Shown: positions 34,639-44,173, numbered from the stretch's first letter. The stretch: DNA of 64,000 bases from Alphaproteobacteria bacterium (GCA_002690045.1 NZDE01000010.1:62001-126000); one strand, 5' to 3'. Made by a program: numbers and translations. Notes: a model not told the origin generated them from the sequence alone.

Positions 34639-35118
34639 CTAAAGTTTAAGCAGATGATTGAGCGCCATTTTATGGGCGTAGTTGATAGCGGATTTTTCTA
34701 AATCCGCTATTTTTATCCATGCGGCGTGGCCTTCGGTGACGGCGCGTTTTTCAGGGAAGTATAGCGTCGTGCCTTTGGCGGTGGCAAGGAAATAAGTTTG
34801 CGTATAATGCCAATAGCCATCCACATCATCGGCGTAAAAGTTTATGTTTTGATTGTGGGTGTTTAGGATGGTTAGGTTATTGGGCGCGGTGAGGTCTGTT
34901 TCTTCAAAAAATTCACGGCGGGCAGCATCTAAAGCGGTTTCGCCCGCATCTATGCCGCCGCCCGGAATATCAGCCACATCTGGCGCGTAATCCGCATAGG
35001 CGAAGAGAATAGCATCGCGTTCAAGCAAAGCAAGCCATGCGCCTTCGCGGTTTATGGCTTGGTTTTTTGTTTTAGGGGGGTGTGTGTTGCCCCAGCGGTC
35101 ATAAAATAAATCAGACAA
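34639..35118 (-). CDS. Nudix hydrolase
   Basis: A 159-residue protein carrying a complete Nudix box, GGIDAGETALDAARREFFEE (plus TDL). It contains the REFFEE metal-binding Glu pair of GX5EX7REUXEEXGU. Nudix enzymes hydrolyse nucleoside diphosphates linked to X. The substrate cannot be read from the sequence, although the N-terminal RWGNTHPP is distinctive. It sits six bases after the I78-like gene on the same strand, so both are probably co-transcribed. Confidence 0.85.
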   Translation of the reverse strand: MSDLFYDRWGNTHPPKTKNQAINREGAWLALLERDAILFAYADYAPDVADIPGGGIDAGETALDAARREFFEETDLTAPNNLTILNTHNQNINFYADDVDGYWHYTQTYFLATAKGTTLYFPEKRAVTEGHAAWIKIADLEKSAINYAHKMALNHLLKL

Positions 35119-35124
35119 GCTTGA

Positions 35125-35400
35125 TTACCCGAACCTAACATCTGTGATACGCCATGTCCCATTTGTGTCTTTATCTACATAGACATTTGGGCGCGTTGGG
35201 ATGTAATCCATAGTGAGCATTGTGTTGGGCAGGATGATACGTGCACTGGCGTTTTTGTTGAAAATATCCTTTATGACAGGGTCGTTTTTATCGTAGCTAT
35301 AGTTGAAATCTTTATATGTTTCGTCGCCGAATTTATATTCTACAGGTTCTTCTGAAACGTTGATTTCTTTGCCAATATAGTCTTGAAATGCATCTGACAT
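35125..35400 (-). CDS. I78-like protease inhibitor family protein
   Basis: A 91-residue protein from ATG 35400, which has GGGAGAA upstream; a longer frame to 35466 is less likely. The C-terminal NTMLTMDYIPTRPNVYVDKD, then ITDVRFG, follows the I78 inhibitor pattern (TMDY-P-R-NV-D-G-I--V-G). The N-terminal part is polar. Unlike many I78 proteins there is no signal peptide or lipobox, so it may act in the cytoplasm. The family call rests on this short motif. Confidence 0.5.
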   Translation of the reverse strand: MSDAFQDYIGKEINVSEEPVEYKFGDETYKDFNYSYDKNDPVIKDIFNKNASARIILPNTMLTMDYIPTRPNVYVDKDTNGTWRITDVRFG

Positions 35401-35475
35401 GCGTAGTTCTCCCATAATGTTTTTAATTATGATAAAGACCATAGAGGACTCACTCTTAGAGTGCAATAGGAGGTG

Positions 35476-36027
35476 TTATTTTTCGTCCTGTGCCGTACGT
35501 AATTTGATGCGTAGACCTGCGCCGTGATTAACGAGCTCTTCGGTCGGGCCGCCGGCACGTACGGGGCGGGGCGCGTGACGACCGCTTGATATGAGGCGGT
35601 CATACATTACCAAAGCGCCCGCAACACCGACATTAATACAGAAATGCATGGGAATTTTGATGATATGGTCGCAGCGCGCCATGGTTTCTTCGGATAAGTT
35701 GCCCATTTCAGGGCCAAGGATATACGCCGCACGTGTTGGATGACGGAAGCTTGGTAGTTCAATGGAGTTTTCGACTAATTCTACACCAACAAGCTGGCAG
35801 CCATGTGGCAGGACAAGGTCGTCTAATTTATCGTATTGGTTATAAGGTACGGAATCAAATGCGCTTGATGTATCAACGGAGCGTACTTTTTTAACGCTGA
35901 TGATTGGTGCCACGGTGAAAAAGAAGTTTGCCCCAAAAGCATGGGCAGAGCGTGCTAAATTGCCAAGGTTAGTTTCCTTGGTGATGCCTTCAACGCCAAT
36001 GCCAAAATAGCCTCTGCCTGTACTCAT
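35476..36027 (-). CDS. SpoU/TrmH-family RNA 2'-O-methyltransferase
   Basis: A 183-residue SPOUT enzyme. Motif 1 is NLGNLARSAHAFGA, motif 2 AAYILGPEMGNLSEE and motif 3 IPMHFCINVGVAGALVMYDR, forming the knotted SAM-binding site. The family 2'-O-methylates tRNA (TrmH, TrmL) or 23S rRNA (RlmB). The short length and absent N-terminal L7Ae-like domain favour TrmH/TrmL over RlmB. The Cys before NVGVAGA replaces a usual aliphatic or aromatic residue. The start ATG at 36027 follows AAGGACTATCCT. Confidence 0.85.
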   Translation of the reverse strand: MSTGRGYFGIGVEGITKETNLGNLARSAHAFGANFFFTVAPIISVKKVRSVDTSSAFDSVPYNQYDKLDDLVLPHGCQLVGVELVENSIELPSFRHPTRAAYILGPEMGNLSEETMARCDHIIKIPMHFCINVGVAGALVMYDRLISSGRHAPRPVRAGGPTEELVNHGAGLRIKLRTAQDEK

Positions 36028-36061
36028 AGGATAGTCCTTATTTTTAATATTAAGGAGGTTG

Positions 36062-37258
36062 TTATCGCACAGCGCGCTCTAATCGGTCAAGCGCTTCGTT
36101 AAGGCGTGGCTCTGATACCGCGTAACAAAGGCGTACATAGCCTGCACAATCTTTGCCGAAGCCAATACCTGGCGCAAGGACGAGGCCGACTTTATCGACG
36201 AGGTCACGGCAGAGGCGTATGCATTTATCTTCACCGTCAACGCGGAAGAAGCTATAGAAGGTTGCTTCTGGCGGCGCCATTTGGATGCGGTTATGGTTTT
36301 TAAAATGTTCTTCTAAAATGGCGCGGTTTTTGATCCAGTCCATTTTTTGTTCTTTGATAAAATCTTCACCGTGGCGGAGCGCCGCGATACCGCCATATTG
36401 CAGCGGTGTGGGGGCGCCCATTGTGTTGTAAAGCGCAATGTCACAGATGATTTCTTCGGCGCAAGGCGGCCCGACAAGCCAACCTAAACGCCAACCCGTC
36501 ATTGCATAAGCTTTGGAGAAGCTGTTAACCGTGAATAGTAATTCACGATCATGCGCGTATTCTAGGAAGCTTGGTGCATGATCTTCAAACAAAGTAAGGC
36601 GGTTATAGACTTCATCGGCGATAATCCAAACGCCAGTCTTACGTGAAAATTCAAGCAGCGCCTTGATTTCGTCAGGCGTGATCGTCCAGCCTGTTGGGTT
36701 TGATGGGCTAACGACAAGAATAGCGCGCGTTTTATCTGTCACAGCATCGAATACGGCGTCTAAGTCTAGTGACCATTGACCGTCTTGTTCATTTAAGGGT
36801 ACTTCTATCGCATTGGCTTCGGCGACTTCGACCGCGCTTAATAGGTTCTTCCAAATCGGGGTGATGGCGATTACATCATCACCCGGGTCTAAAAGCGCCG
36901 TTAAGGCATAATCCATCGCGTTTGTACCTGATGTTGTCACATAAATACGGTTAGATGGAATATCGACATTGAAAATGCGCTTATAATAATCTGATATTTC
37001 TTGGCGTAATTCTGGTACGCCATTTGGGGAATCATAAAATGTTTTGCCTTCTAACATCGCTTGATGGGTGGCGTTGCTGATAAAATCTGGTGTGGGGGCG
37101 CTGCCTTGGCCTTGCGCTAATGTCAGCGCGCCTTCTTTGCGGCGGCCGTAACGAATAATTTCCGCACCAGGGTTTTGCGACAATGTACTAAATATTGGGC
37201 GGTAATTTAATTTATTCTTCTTAATATCCATTTGCTGGTCTAAATCTAGAAATTCCAT
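36062..37258 (-). CDS. Pyridoxal-phosphate-dependent class I aminotransferase
   Basis: A 398-residue fold-type I enzyme. The PLP-binding region has VTTSGTNAMDYALTALL for phosphate contacts and VSPSNPTGWTI. The Schiff-base lysine lies in NSFSKAYAMTGWRLGWLVGP. The C-terminal YVRLCYAVSE contains the substrate-carboxylate Arg. These place it in the AspC/AspB-like group that includes aspartate and aromatic transaminases, but the substrate is unresolved. The ATG at 37258 has AAGGAG upstream. The SpoU gene follows 34 bases downstream. Confidence 0.9.
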   Translation of the reverse strand: MEFLDLDQQMDIKKNKLNYRPIFSTLSQNPGAEIIRYGRRKEGALTLAQGQGSAPTPDFISNATHQAMLEGKTFYDSPNGVPELRQEISDYYKRIFNVDIPSNRIYVTTSGTNAMDYALTALLDPGDDVIAITPIWKNLLSAVEVAEANAIEVPLNEQDGQWSLDLDAVFDAVTDKTRAILVVSPSNPTGWTITPDEIKALLEFSRKTGVWIIADEVYNRLTLFEDHAPSFLEYAHDRELLFTVNSFSKAYAMTGWRLGWLVGPPCAEEIICDIALYNTMGAPTPLQYGGIAALRHGEDFIKEQKMDWIKNRAILEEHFKNHNRIQMAPPEATFYSFFRVDGEDKCIRLCRDLVDKVGLVLAPGIGFGKDCAGYVRLCYAVSEPRLNEALDRLERAVR

Positions 37259-37390
37259 GACTACTCCTTACATGGCCTTATTTTTTAACTGGAGCAGCGC
37301 GTTAAAATAGTGGCTATATAACGACATAAGCTTAACAGTTTTTAGTGTTATTGAAAATTAAAATATCGATGTGGTTTGGGAGTATATATG

Positions 37391-37492
37391 TTAGCGGCGC
37401 GATGCCGCCGCACATGCGCATGCCGCCGCGTTTGCTGCTGCCGCTGCGATCAAAGTGGATAATAACGATGTAATAAACGTCATTTCAATCAT
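37391..37492 (-). CDS. Possible Ala-rich small peptide (33 aa)
   Basis: A short frame from ATG 37492 to TAA 37391. It has a hydrophobic N-terminus, then a poly-Ala/Cys segment and a basic end: IEMTFITSLLSTLIAAAAAN, then AAACACAAASRR. It could be a small membrane peptide or leader. It lies in the 37259-37566 gap, which otherwise shows no gene. The Ala-rich composition may instead reflect a GC-rich low-complexity DNA tract, so support is weak. Confidence 0.3.
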   Translation of the reverse strand: MIEMTFITSLLSTLIAAAAANAAACACAAASRR

Positions 37493-37566
37493 GGGATCAG
37501 CTTAACGCGGTTTTTGTGCGTCGCGCAAGTTGTTTTTTATAAGCTGTTGTTTTTGCAGCGAAGTTA

Positions 37567-38550
37567 TTATTTACTGTAGAAAATATTAAACGCGTCATTA
37601 AATGGCGTGCCATCAATGATGAGCTCTTTGACGTATAAATTTTCTTGTTGGTTCGTTTCAATGCGCGCGGCAAATGCGGTTGGATCTTTCTTATATTGAT
37701 CCAGCAAGAATTTACCATGCCTGTTGTTGCGGCAAAATGTTTCAAATGGATAATTCCATGTGCTGTTCCATGCCCCGCTTCTTAGGCGTGCACTACAGTT
37801 TTGTGTGCCGTTTTGCGCAGCGGCGGCAATGACGCGCCCATCTTTGCTATGAGTAAGGCATAAATCTGGTGTTTGTTCACTCATATCAAAGCTTAGGCCA
37901 TGTTTTGCCCAGTCAATTTCATATGCTACGCAAGCCTGAGAATCTGTTACTTGATAAGGGCGTAAATTTTTCACTGCGAGGGTAAATTCTTGCGGGGCGA
38001 ATTTTGCTCCAAGCGATGCTATATATTGGTTTTGGATGTTGCGGTAATTGTATTTGACGGCTTTGCCGTTCATGTGTAAATCACCCACATACAGTTTATT
38101 TTTGTGTACGCGTATATCTATTGAAAATTTATTCTTACGGTCTGCAAAGGCTTTATCTAAGGCGTTGGCGTATTTTTCAGGGATTTGATAACGGCGGCCT
38201 TGGTAGTTCCAGTTCTTAGCGGTTTTACCGGCGTTTATCGTTGAGGCGCAGTTATCCGCTGTATCTAGTGAAACAACTGGCTCGATGCCGCCTTCTGGTG
38301 CTTTGTTAAGGCAGAGTGTTTTTGTTGAGCCGCGCGTAGCCGTCACCGCGCCATATTTTGCCCAGTCAATTTGGTAACGAATGTAACGTCCATGTAGTAA
38401 ATCGCGCGGGTCGTACCCTGTGATGTCAACACGCCAGAGCGTCCCGCTATTCTGTTTATGATTTGTGGTGAGCGTAATATAGCCTAGGATGATTATGGGG
38501 ATTATTAAGCAGATAAGGCGGATGAGCTGCATTTGCTTTTCTTGTGTCAT
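37567..38550 (-). CDS. GDYXXLXY-domain protein
   Basis: A 327-residue protein with an N-terminal membrane helix (about residues 9-28) and two repeats with the GDYXXLXY pattern: DPRDLLHGRYIRYQIDWAKY near residue 47 and a weaker copy RPYQVTDSQACVAYEIDWAK near residue 206. In the first copy the motif is degenerate (GRY in place of GDY). GDYXXLXY proteins are usually encoded with DUF2157 membrane proteins, as here: the DUF2157-like gene ends three bases upstream. The function of the pair is unknown. Confidence 0.6.
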   Translation of the reverse strand: MTQEKQMQLIRLICLIIPIIILGYITLTTNHKQNSGTLWRVDITGYDPRDLLHGRYIRYQIDWAKYGAVTATRGSTKTLCLNKAPEGGIEPVVSLDTADNCASTINAGKTAKNWNYQGRRYQIPEKYANALDKAFADRKNKFSIDIRVHKNKLYVGDLHMNGKAVKYNYRNIQNQYIASLGAKFAPQEFTLAVKNLRPYQVTDSQACVAYEIDWAKHGLSFDMSEQTPDLCLTHSKDGRVIAAAAQNGTQNCSARLRSGAWNSTWNYPFETFCRNNRHGKFLLDQYKKDPTAFAARIETNQQENLYVKELIIDGTPFNDAFNIFYSK

Positions 38551-38553
38551 GGC

Positions 38554-39708
38554 TTACTCCTCCTCACCGAATAGTTTTGCTTTAACTTTTTTATCGAGTT
38601 TTAAGGCTAGGCGCAAAACTACAAGTAAAATAATGCCTGTAACAATCATACCAACCCCCATGGCAAACATTGGGCCAGTAAGCTCTATGTAGAATGCAAA
38701 TAGGCGCATAGTGATAAGTAAGATCGCAAGTGTTACAAAGCCATGTAGGCTAAGTGGAATAGCGAAATAACCAATGACGCCCGCAAAAAGTACAAAATGA
38801 ATGGTCGCCATGGTGTCAATCTCTGGGCGGTTCGGCAGGAAGGATATAAGTGCAGAGAGTGCGGCAATGGCCGCAAATTGACAGAGTGCCTTGTTGGTCG
38901 CGCTTTGCAATATTCGGCTTACACCATATAGGCCAACTGCCCAGAGCGTGAACAAGGCTGTAGGAAGCCAATATAAGTTTTTAAACTGCCTATTTAGGAA
39001 ATCTGAATCGTCATACCACCCAAATGATGCGGCTAAACCTGCAAGAATATACAGTGTGGTCGCCGTAATTAAGTAGCTATGCTGCCATTCAGGGCGCAAC
39101 GTTTTAAACTTAGGTGTCATGGCACTGAATAACAACCCAGCAGGGACGCAGCTGATGAGCATTAAGTAAAGGCTGTTTTCTGTCGCGTAAGAGACGTCAA
39201 AGCGTTCTATGAGGTCTTCTAGGTTTAACGCAGTTGTTGCGAGGAAGCCTGCGAGCCATAAAATAGCAATCATGCGCGATTCACCGAATATGAACAGCAT
39301 TGGTGATGTAATCAAAATCCAAAGCAGTAGCGCTGATTCAACGGTTCCATTTAATTGGAAGACCTGACCGATCAAGACGATTAAGGTCATATTTAATGCG
39401 GCAAAGATAAAAGACGCACCTTCGCGCAGCCAGTAATTGTTCCGGATTTTTCCTTGCCAAACGGTACAAGCCGCTGCGCCGCTTAAAATGAAATGGCCAA
39501 TAAGTTTTGTCGCGCCAGATATCTCTGCCCAGTTTGAGGCGATGATCATTGCAAGCCCACCAAATATAGTGAGGAGGGCAAGGCCTATCAGACCGCGGAA
39601 ATATTTTGTGCCGATGCCTTGTTTTTCATGTTTAAGGATGGCGCTTGCTTGTGAGGCTTCGATAAGCTCTGCCGCGGTCCATTTTTTTAGCTTATGTTTT
39701 AGTCCCAT
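38554..39708 (-). CDS. DUF2157/DUF4401-like polytopic membrane protein
   Basis: A 384-residue protein. The N-terminal cytoplasmic helix-turn region LKKWTAAELIEASQASAILK is the DUF2157 hallmark. About ten membrane helices follow. I use ATG 39708 with GGGGGATC upstream; a longer frame to 39780 overlaps the neighbouring GNAT gene. It is paired with the GDYXXLXY gene three bases downstream, a recurrent partnership in bacteria. No transport motif is visible. Confidence 0.7.
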   Translation of the reverse strand: MGLKHKLKKWTAAELIEASQASAILKHEKQGIGTKYFRGLIGLALLTIFGGLAMIIASNWAEISGATKLIGHFILSGAAACTVWQGKIRNNYWLREGASFIFAALNMTLIVLIGQVFQLNGTVESALLLWILITSPMLFIFGESRMIAILWLAGFLATTALNLEDLIERFDVSYATENSLYLMLISCVPAGLLFSAMTPKFKTLRPEWQHSYLITATTLYILAGLAASFGWYDDSDFLNRQFKNLYWLPTALFTLWAVGLYGVSRILQSATNKALCQFAAIAALSALISFLPNRPEIDTMATIHFVLFAGVIGYFAIPLSLHGFVTLAILLITMRLFAFYIELTGPMFAMGVGMIVTGIILLVVLRLALKLDKKVKAKLFGEEE

Positions 39709-39749
39709 ATGATCCCCCTCAGTGCGACTAAATGACGAATATAGCCAAG

Positions 39750-40295
39750 CTACTTTAACAGATTTGATGTGTCGCGCCAACCGAAGCAGGCTTCTTTGAC
39801 GTTACGGCCGCCAATTTCAACGACTTTTTTGCCGATGCGCTGCCCGCCCATTTTTTCGTAGAATTTACAGGCGCGCTTATTGCCGCCAACAACCCATAGC
39901 GCCATTGAATAATGTTTTTGGTCTTTAAGCGCGGCGGCGGTTTCTTTAAAAAACATTTGCGCAAGACCTTTGCCCCAATGGTCTTTACCCAAGTAAATGG
40001 CGTAAAGTTCCGCAGAATATATTGGTCGAATAGAGGATTGCCCAGGCACAGGCGTTTGCAATGACCCGAACATTGAAAAACCTGCAGGGTTACCGTTTTC
40101 ATCTTCGGCAATTAATGCGGTTGAAATATCATCCGGCATCCATTTTTTCCATTTTTCGGCAAATTCTTCTGGCGTTAACCCATCCAAATAATCTTGTGGG
40201 ACAAGGTCAACATAAGAATCTTTCCAGCCTTGGCAATGAAGCTCTGCTAAGGCTGGAATATCATCAATAGTAGCTGTACGTATGGTGTAAGCCAT
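39750..40295 (-). CDS. GNAT-family N-acetyltransferase
   Basis: A 181-residue acetyltransferase. IRTATIDDIPALAELHCQGW is a typical N-terminal GNAT segment. The acetyl-CoA motif lies around AIYLGKDHWGKGLAQMFFKE, and the C-terminal ACKFYEKMGGQRIGKK is the usual beta6-beta7 region. The substrate is unknown. The gene is five bases from the mscS-like stop, suggesting an operon or convergent packing with it on the same strand. Confidence 0.85.
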   Translation of the reverse strand: MAYTIRTATIDDIPALAELHCQGWKDSYVDLVPQDYLDGLTPEEFAEKWKKWMPDDISTALIAEDENGNPAGFSMFGSLQTPVPGQSSIRPIYSAELYAIYLGKDHWGKGLAQMFFKETAAALKDQKHYSMALWVVGGNKRACKFYEKMGGQRIGKKVVEIGGRNVKEACFGWRDTSNLLK

Positions 40296-40300
40296 TGTGC

Positions 40301-41152
40301 TTATGCAGCCTTCTTTTTCGCTGTTGATTTCTTTGCTGGTGCGGCTTCGCCGTTCTGTACGTATTCAACAGTTTGTGTTGGGAACGGAATGGTTAGGCCA
40401 GCTTTTTCAGTTTCATGACGAATGGCTTTTGTCATGTCTGTCTTGGTATCAAAGAAGTCAGAAGATTTTGTCCAGTAGCGACCGATAATATCAACTGAAG
40501 ACGCGCCAAGCGTATTGACAAACACTTTTGGCTCTTTGCCTTCTGTGCGGATAATGCGCTCATCCTTATCAAGCATTTTCTGTAGGGTTTTGATCGCTTT
40601 ATCAACATCATCGCTATAGCTAATGCTCATCACTACATCATTACGGCGCTGTGTATTGCGTGACATGTTGCAAATATCGCTGCTCCAGATTTTGTTGTTT
40701 GGAACAAATTGGTACAAATTATCAACGGTGGCAAGTTCTGTTGCGAAAAGGCCTAGGTTTTTGACTGTACCCGTAATGCCTGCCGCTGTGATTGTGTCGC
40801 CAACATTAAACGGACGAAGAAAAAGCAGCATAACGCCGGCGGCAATATTTGAAAGTGTACCTTGTAAAGCTAGGCCGATTGCTAAACCCGCAGCACCGAG
40901 TACGGCAAGTAAGCTCGCGGTTGGTACGCCGACTTTTGTGAGGACCATAACAATGGCTATAACATAGATTGAGTATTTGGCAACGGCACCTATGAAATGA
41001 CGCAATGTCTTATCAAGGCGTTCAACTTTTTTCATACGCTCTTCAATAAGGCTTCCTAGAAACCAAGCGCCGACTAAGAGTGCGATAATAATAATTGTCG
41101 ACCAAAATACGCTACCCGCGCTTGTTGTTACGACTTGAATTTGTTCGTTCAT
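40301..41152 (-). CDS. Small-conductance mechanosensitive channel (MscS family)
   Basis: A 283-residue channel with three N-terminal membrane helices. TM3 contains the pore helix AAGLAIGLALQGTLSNIAAG, followed by FLRPFNVGDTI, which is diagnostic for MscS. The C-terminal vestibule is cut by an Ala/Lys-rich tail (AAPAKKSTAKKKAA) not found in E. coli MscS. MscS opens on hypo-osmotic shock and releases ions. It starts at ATG 41152 after AAGGGG. Confidence 0.92.
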   Translation of the reverse strand: MNEQIQVVTTSAGSVFWSTIIIIALLVGAWFLGSLIEERMKKVERLDKTLRHFIGAVAKYSIYVIAIVMVLTKVGVPTASLLAVLGAAGLAIGLALQGTLSNIAAGVMLLFLRPFNVGDTITAAGITGTVKNLGLFATELATVDNLYQFVPNNKIWSSDICNMSRNTQRRNDVVMSISYSDDVDKAIKTLQKMLDKDERIIRTEGKEPKVFVNTLGASSVDIIGRYWTKSSDFFDTKTDMTKAIRHETEKAGLTIPFPTQTVEYVQNGEAAPAKKSTAKKKAA

Positions 41153-41223
41153 AATAATCCCCTTAATTCAAAATGGATGATTAGAGTTTACTGTTTTTTC
41201 TTTGTGGGTCAATGGCTTTGCGT

Positions 41224-42654
41224 TTACTTGGCATACGGGTTTTTGGACGTTCTTACCAATAAACGTACTGGCACGCCCATCAGGCCATAATCTTCACGCA
41301 GGCTATTGACGATATAGCGGCGGTAAGAATCTGGTAAATCCTTCGGCACGCCGGCCCAGACTGCGAATGTCGGTGGACGCGTGTTGATTTGCGTGATGTA
41401 ACGCAAACGGTTTGGACGCCCTTGTGACAGTGGTGGTGGGTGGTGGCTGACGATGGCTTCTAGCCAACGGTTCAGCTTACCTGTCGGGACGCGTTTATTC
41501 CATGTTTCATAGGCTTGAAGTGCGGAATACATCATCTTGTCAAGGTTTTTGCCGTTAAGTGCCGAAATGGTTTGGAACGGAATGCCTTTGATATGTGACA
41601 TGCCGTGTTCTAAGCGGTAAAGAAAATCATCGCGCTTTTCATTACGGTTTGGTACGTCATCCCATTTATTGGCGGCGACGACCAAAATACGGCCTTCTTT
41701 AACAACGTGGCTGGCAATGATTAAGTCTTGTTTATCAATGCTTTCTTTGCCGTCAATCATTAGAATTACGATTTGTGCCAGACGAATGGCGCGCAGCGCA
41801 TCATCAACGGCCATTTTTTCAATAGCGTCGGTGATTTTACTTTTACGGCGCATGCCAGCTGTGTCGACCAATTTAAACTTGCGGCCATTGAATTCCCAGT
41901 CCACGGCGATGGCATCACGCGTAATGCCTGCTTCTGGGCCAACCATAACGCGGTCTTCACGTAGAAGGGCGTTTACAAGTGTTGACTTACCCGCATTTGG
42001 ACGGCCGACAATTGCAACTTTGATTGGTTTTTCTTCGTCTTCTTCGTCAAGCTCAAGTTCGGCAAAGTCTAAATCTTCGCGGCCTTCAAGGTCATCAATG
42101 TCATCAACATTAAATGGATTATCGATTTCATCTTCTTCATCTGTTTCGTCTTCGTCTTCTGGGAAGTACGGCAGAAGGGCTTGGTAAATATCAACAATAC
42201 CGTGGCCGTGTGCAGATGAAATTGGAATTGGCTCCCCTAAGCCAAGGGCATAAGCTTCGGCAACACCTGCCGTGGCTTGGTGTTCGTTTTCACATTTATT
42301 GACGCAAAGCACGACGGGAATGTCGCGGCGTCGTACCCAATCCGCAAAATGTTCATCAAGCGGGTTTACGCCTTCGCGCCCGTCAATCATAAATAGAATT
42401 GCATCGGCATTTTCAATGGCGGCTTCGGTTTGTTTACGCATGCGCCCTTCGATGGATTCATCGAATTTTTCTTCAAGACCTGCGGTATCAATCAGCTTTA
42501 TTTTTTGGTCGTAAAGTACCGCGTCATGTAGGCGGTAATCACGCGTTACGCCTGGGCGGTCATCAATAATCGCCAGTTTTTTGCGGCATAGGCGGTTAAA
42601 TAATGTTGATTTACCAACATTCGGGCGCCCAAGAATTGCTACTGTAAAAGCCAT
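41224..42654 (-). CDS. der: Ribosome-associated GTPase Der (EngA)
   Basis: A 476-residue tandem GTPase. The first G domain has GRPNVGKST and DTAGLEE; the second has GRPNAGKST, DTAGMRR and NKWDD. The C-terminal KH-like domain includes PPTFAVWAGVPKDLPDSYRR. An acidic Asp/Glu linker of about 30 residues joins the G domains. Der is needed for 50S maturation. The upstream order yfgM-like, bamB, der matches E. coli. Confidence 0.97.
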   Translation of the reverse strand: MAFTVAILGRPNVGKSTLFNRLCRKKLAIIDDRPGVTRDYRLHDAVLYDQKIKLIDTAGLEEKFDESIEGRMRKQTEAAIENADAILFMIDGREGVNPLDEHFADWVRRRDIPVVLCVNKCENEHQATAGVAEAYALGLGEPIPISSAHGHGIVDIYQALLPYFPEDEDETDEEDEIDNPFNVDDIDDLEGREDLDFAELELDEEDEEKPIKVAIVGRPNAGKSTLVNALLREDRVMVGPEAGITRDAIAVDWEFNGRKFKLVDTAGMRRKSKITDAIEKMAVDDALRAIRLAQIVILMIDGKESIDKQDLIIASHVVKEGRILVVAANKWDDVPNRNEKRDDFLYRLEHGMSHIKGIPFQTISALNGKNLDKMMYSALQAYETWNKRVPTGKLNRWLEAIVSHHPPPLSQGRPNRLRYITQINTRPPTFAVWAGVPKDLPDSYRRYIVNSLREDYGLMGVPVRLLVRTSKNPYAK

Positions 42655-42787
42655 TTTATTATCTATTCTTATTTATTTGTTTCTGTGATGGCGGTTATAT
42701 AGGGTTTTTATAAAAAATGCTAGTTTTTTCAACGACCATGCTTATACGCTTGGCGCTTTAGGGAAATCTATCTAGGATTATGCTGGT

Positions 42788-44146
42788 TTAACGATAAGCC
42801 AGTATTTTCCCACTTTCGGCTGTTAAATAAAGTGTGCCGCCGGCAATGATTGGCGGTAGGGCGATGGATTCTTTGGTGTCCCATGATGTGATTTGCTCGC
42901 CGCTGCGTGGGTCATATTCACGCATCTCGCCGTTTGAACCAACGATAAATACACGGTCATTTGCCATGACAGGGCCGCGCCAAATGATAGGGTCTTCGCG
43001 GTCTTTAACGTCTTCATAGGCAGGAAGTGCGTCAACCCACACAACTTGACCTGACATGCGGGATAAGGCAACAAGCTCACTATCAGACGTTAGGACATAT
43101 ATATAATCACCGGCTACCCAAGGTGTTTGTGACCCGCCAATACTGCGTGCCCAAATGCGTTGACCGCTGCGTGTGTCAATGGCAACCATGCGCCCGCCAA
43201 ATGAAATGGCAATCACCACTTCGCGGGCAATAACGGGAAGGCCGCGAATTTCAACAAGATCATCCATCCCGCTATAGCGACGGACGGGAGATAGGTTATC
43301 AGACCATGCGACTGACCCGTTTTCTATGCGTAGGGCATAAATTTCGCCTGATGAAAAGGCTGGCACAACAATGTCGCTATCTGCCGCAGGGCTTGCAGTC
43401 CCTGTTAAGCCAGTCATTTCAGAAATACCTTGATATTCCCAAAGAATTTCACCGGTATCAGCCGAGAGGCAAACAAGGCGGCTGTCGGCTGTGATAATAA
43501 AGGCGCGTCCTGATATAACCGTTGGTGCGCTACGTGCAGGGGCTGGCAGCTTGCTTTCCCAGATTTGTTCGCCGTCAGCAGCGCTGAGGGCGTAAGCTTC
43601 GTTAAAGCCGCTTGTTACATAGACCACGCCGTTTGCAACGCTGATGCCGCCGCCTGTGACGTTTTCATCTTCGTCTTCTGGTTTAAGGTCTATGCGCCAT
43701 TGTTCTTTACCGTTTTCAGTGGATAGCGCGGTGACGTGCTGCGTTGTGTCCATCGCGAAGATTTGTTTTTCAAAAACAACTGGGGATGCGGATAGAGGTA
43801 ATTTTTTTGTCGTACCTTGGCCAATATTTGCGCTCCAAATGCGGCTAACAGCTTTGTCTTCCGTGCCGAGCGACAGGTTATGCATAGCGTGGTTGGGGTA
43901 GCCACCATTTTGTGGCCAATATTCATTTTGCCATGCAGGCGGTAAATACATATTTTCTTTGTTAGCGATATCTTCAGGGACAAGCTGTTTTTCTAGCTGA
44001 AGGATGGATATACGGTCACCTTCGATAATTACTTCCGGATCGCTGCTTTCAAACATGCTACATGCGCTGAGAAGCAATGATGCGCCTGCAAGCATAGTTA
44101 GTGTTTTTAATTTCAATGAACGCGGTGAAAATATATGTCCAGACAT
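42788..44146 (-). CDS. bamB: Outer-membrane assembly lipoprotein BamB
   Basis: A 452-residue protein with a lipoprotein signal (lipobox LLSAC, lipidated Cys29). The rest is an eight-bladed PQQ-like beta-propeller with repeating DTxxG/W motifs such as GKEQWRIDL, GEQIWESKL, GEILWEYQG, GQRIWARSI and GQVVWVDAL. BamB supports BamA in folding outer-membrane barrels. It starts at ATG 44146 after AGGATA. It sits between yfgM-like and der genes, as in gammaproteobacteria. Confidence 0.95.
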   Translation of the reverse strand: MSGHIFSPRSLKLKTLTMLAGASLLLSACSMFESSDPEVIIEGDRISILQLEKQLVPEDIANKENMYLPPAWQNEYWPQNGGYPNHAMHNLSLGTEDKAVSRIWSANIGQGTTKKLPLSASPVVFEKQIFAMDTTQHVTALSTENGKEQWRIDLKPEDEDENVTGGGISVANGVVYVTSGFNEAYALSAADGEQIWESKLPAPARSAPTVISGRAFIITADSRLVCLSADTGEILWEYQGISEMTGLTGTASPAADSDIVVPAFSSGEIYALRIENGSVAWSDNLSPVRRYSGMDDLVEIRGLPVIAREVVIAISFGGRMVAIDTRSGQRIWARSIGGSQTPWVAGDYIYVLTSDSELVALSRMSGQVVWVDALPAYEDVKDREDPIIWRGPVMANDRVFIVGSNGEMREYDPRSGEQITSWDTKESIALPPIIAGGTLYLTAESGKILAYR

Positions 44147-44173
44147 ACGCTTATCCTGTAATTGGCTATGTGT

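Noticed and set aside
31560-38550. Genomic island integrated at ssrA
   Set aside because: The adjacent genes look accessory, but there is no integrase, no transposase and no identified repeat of the ssrA end, so it is noted only as a possibility.
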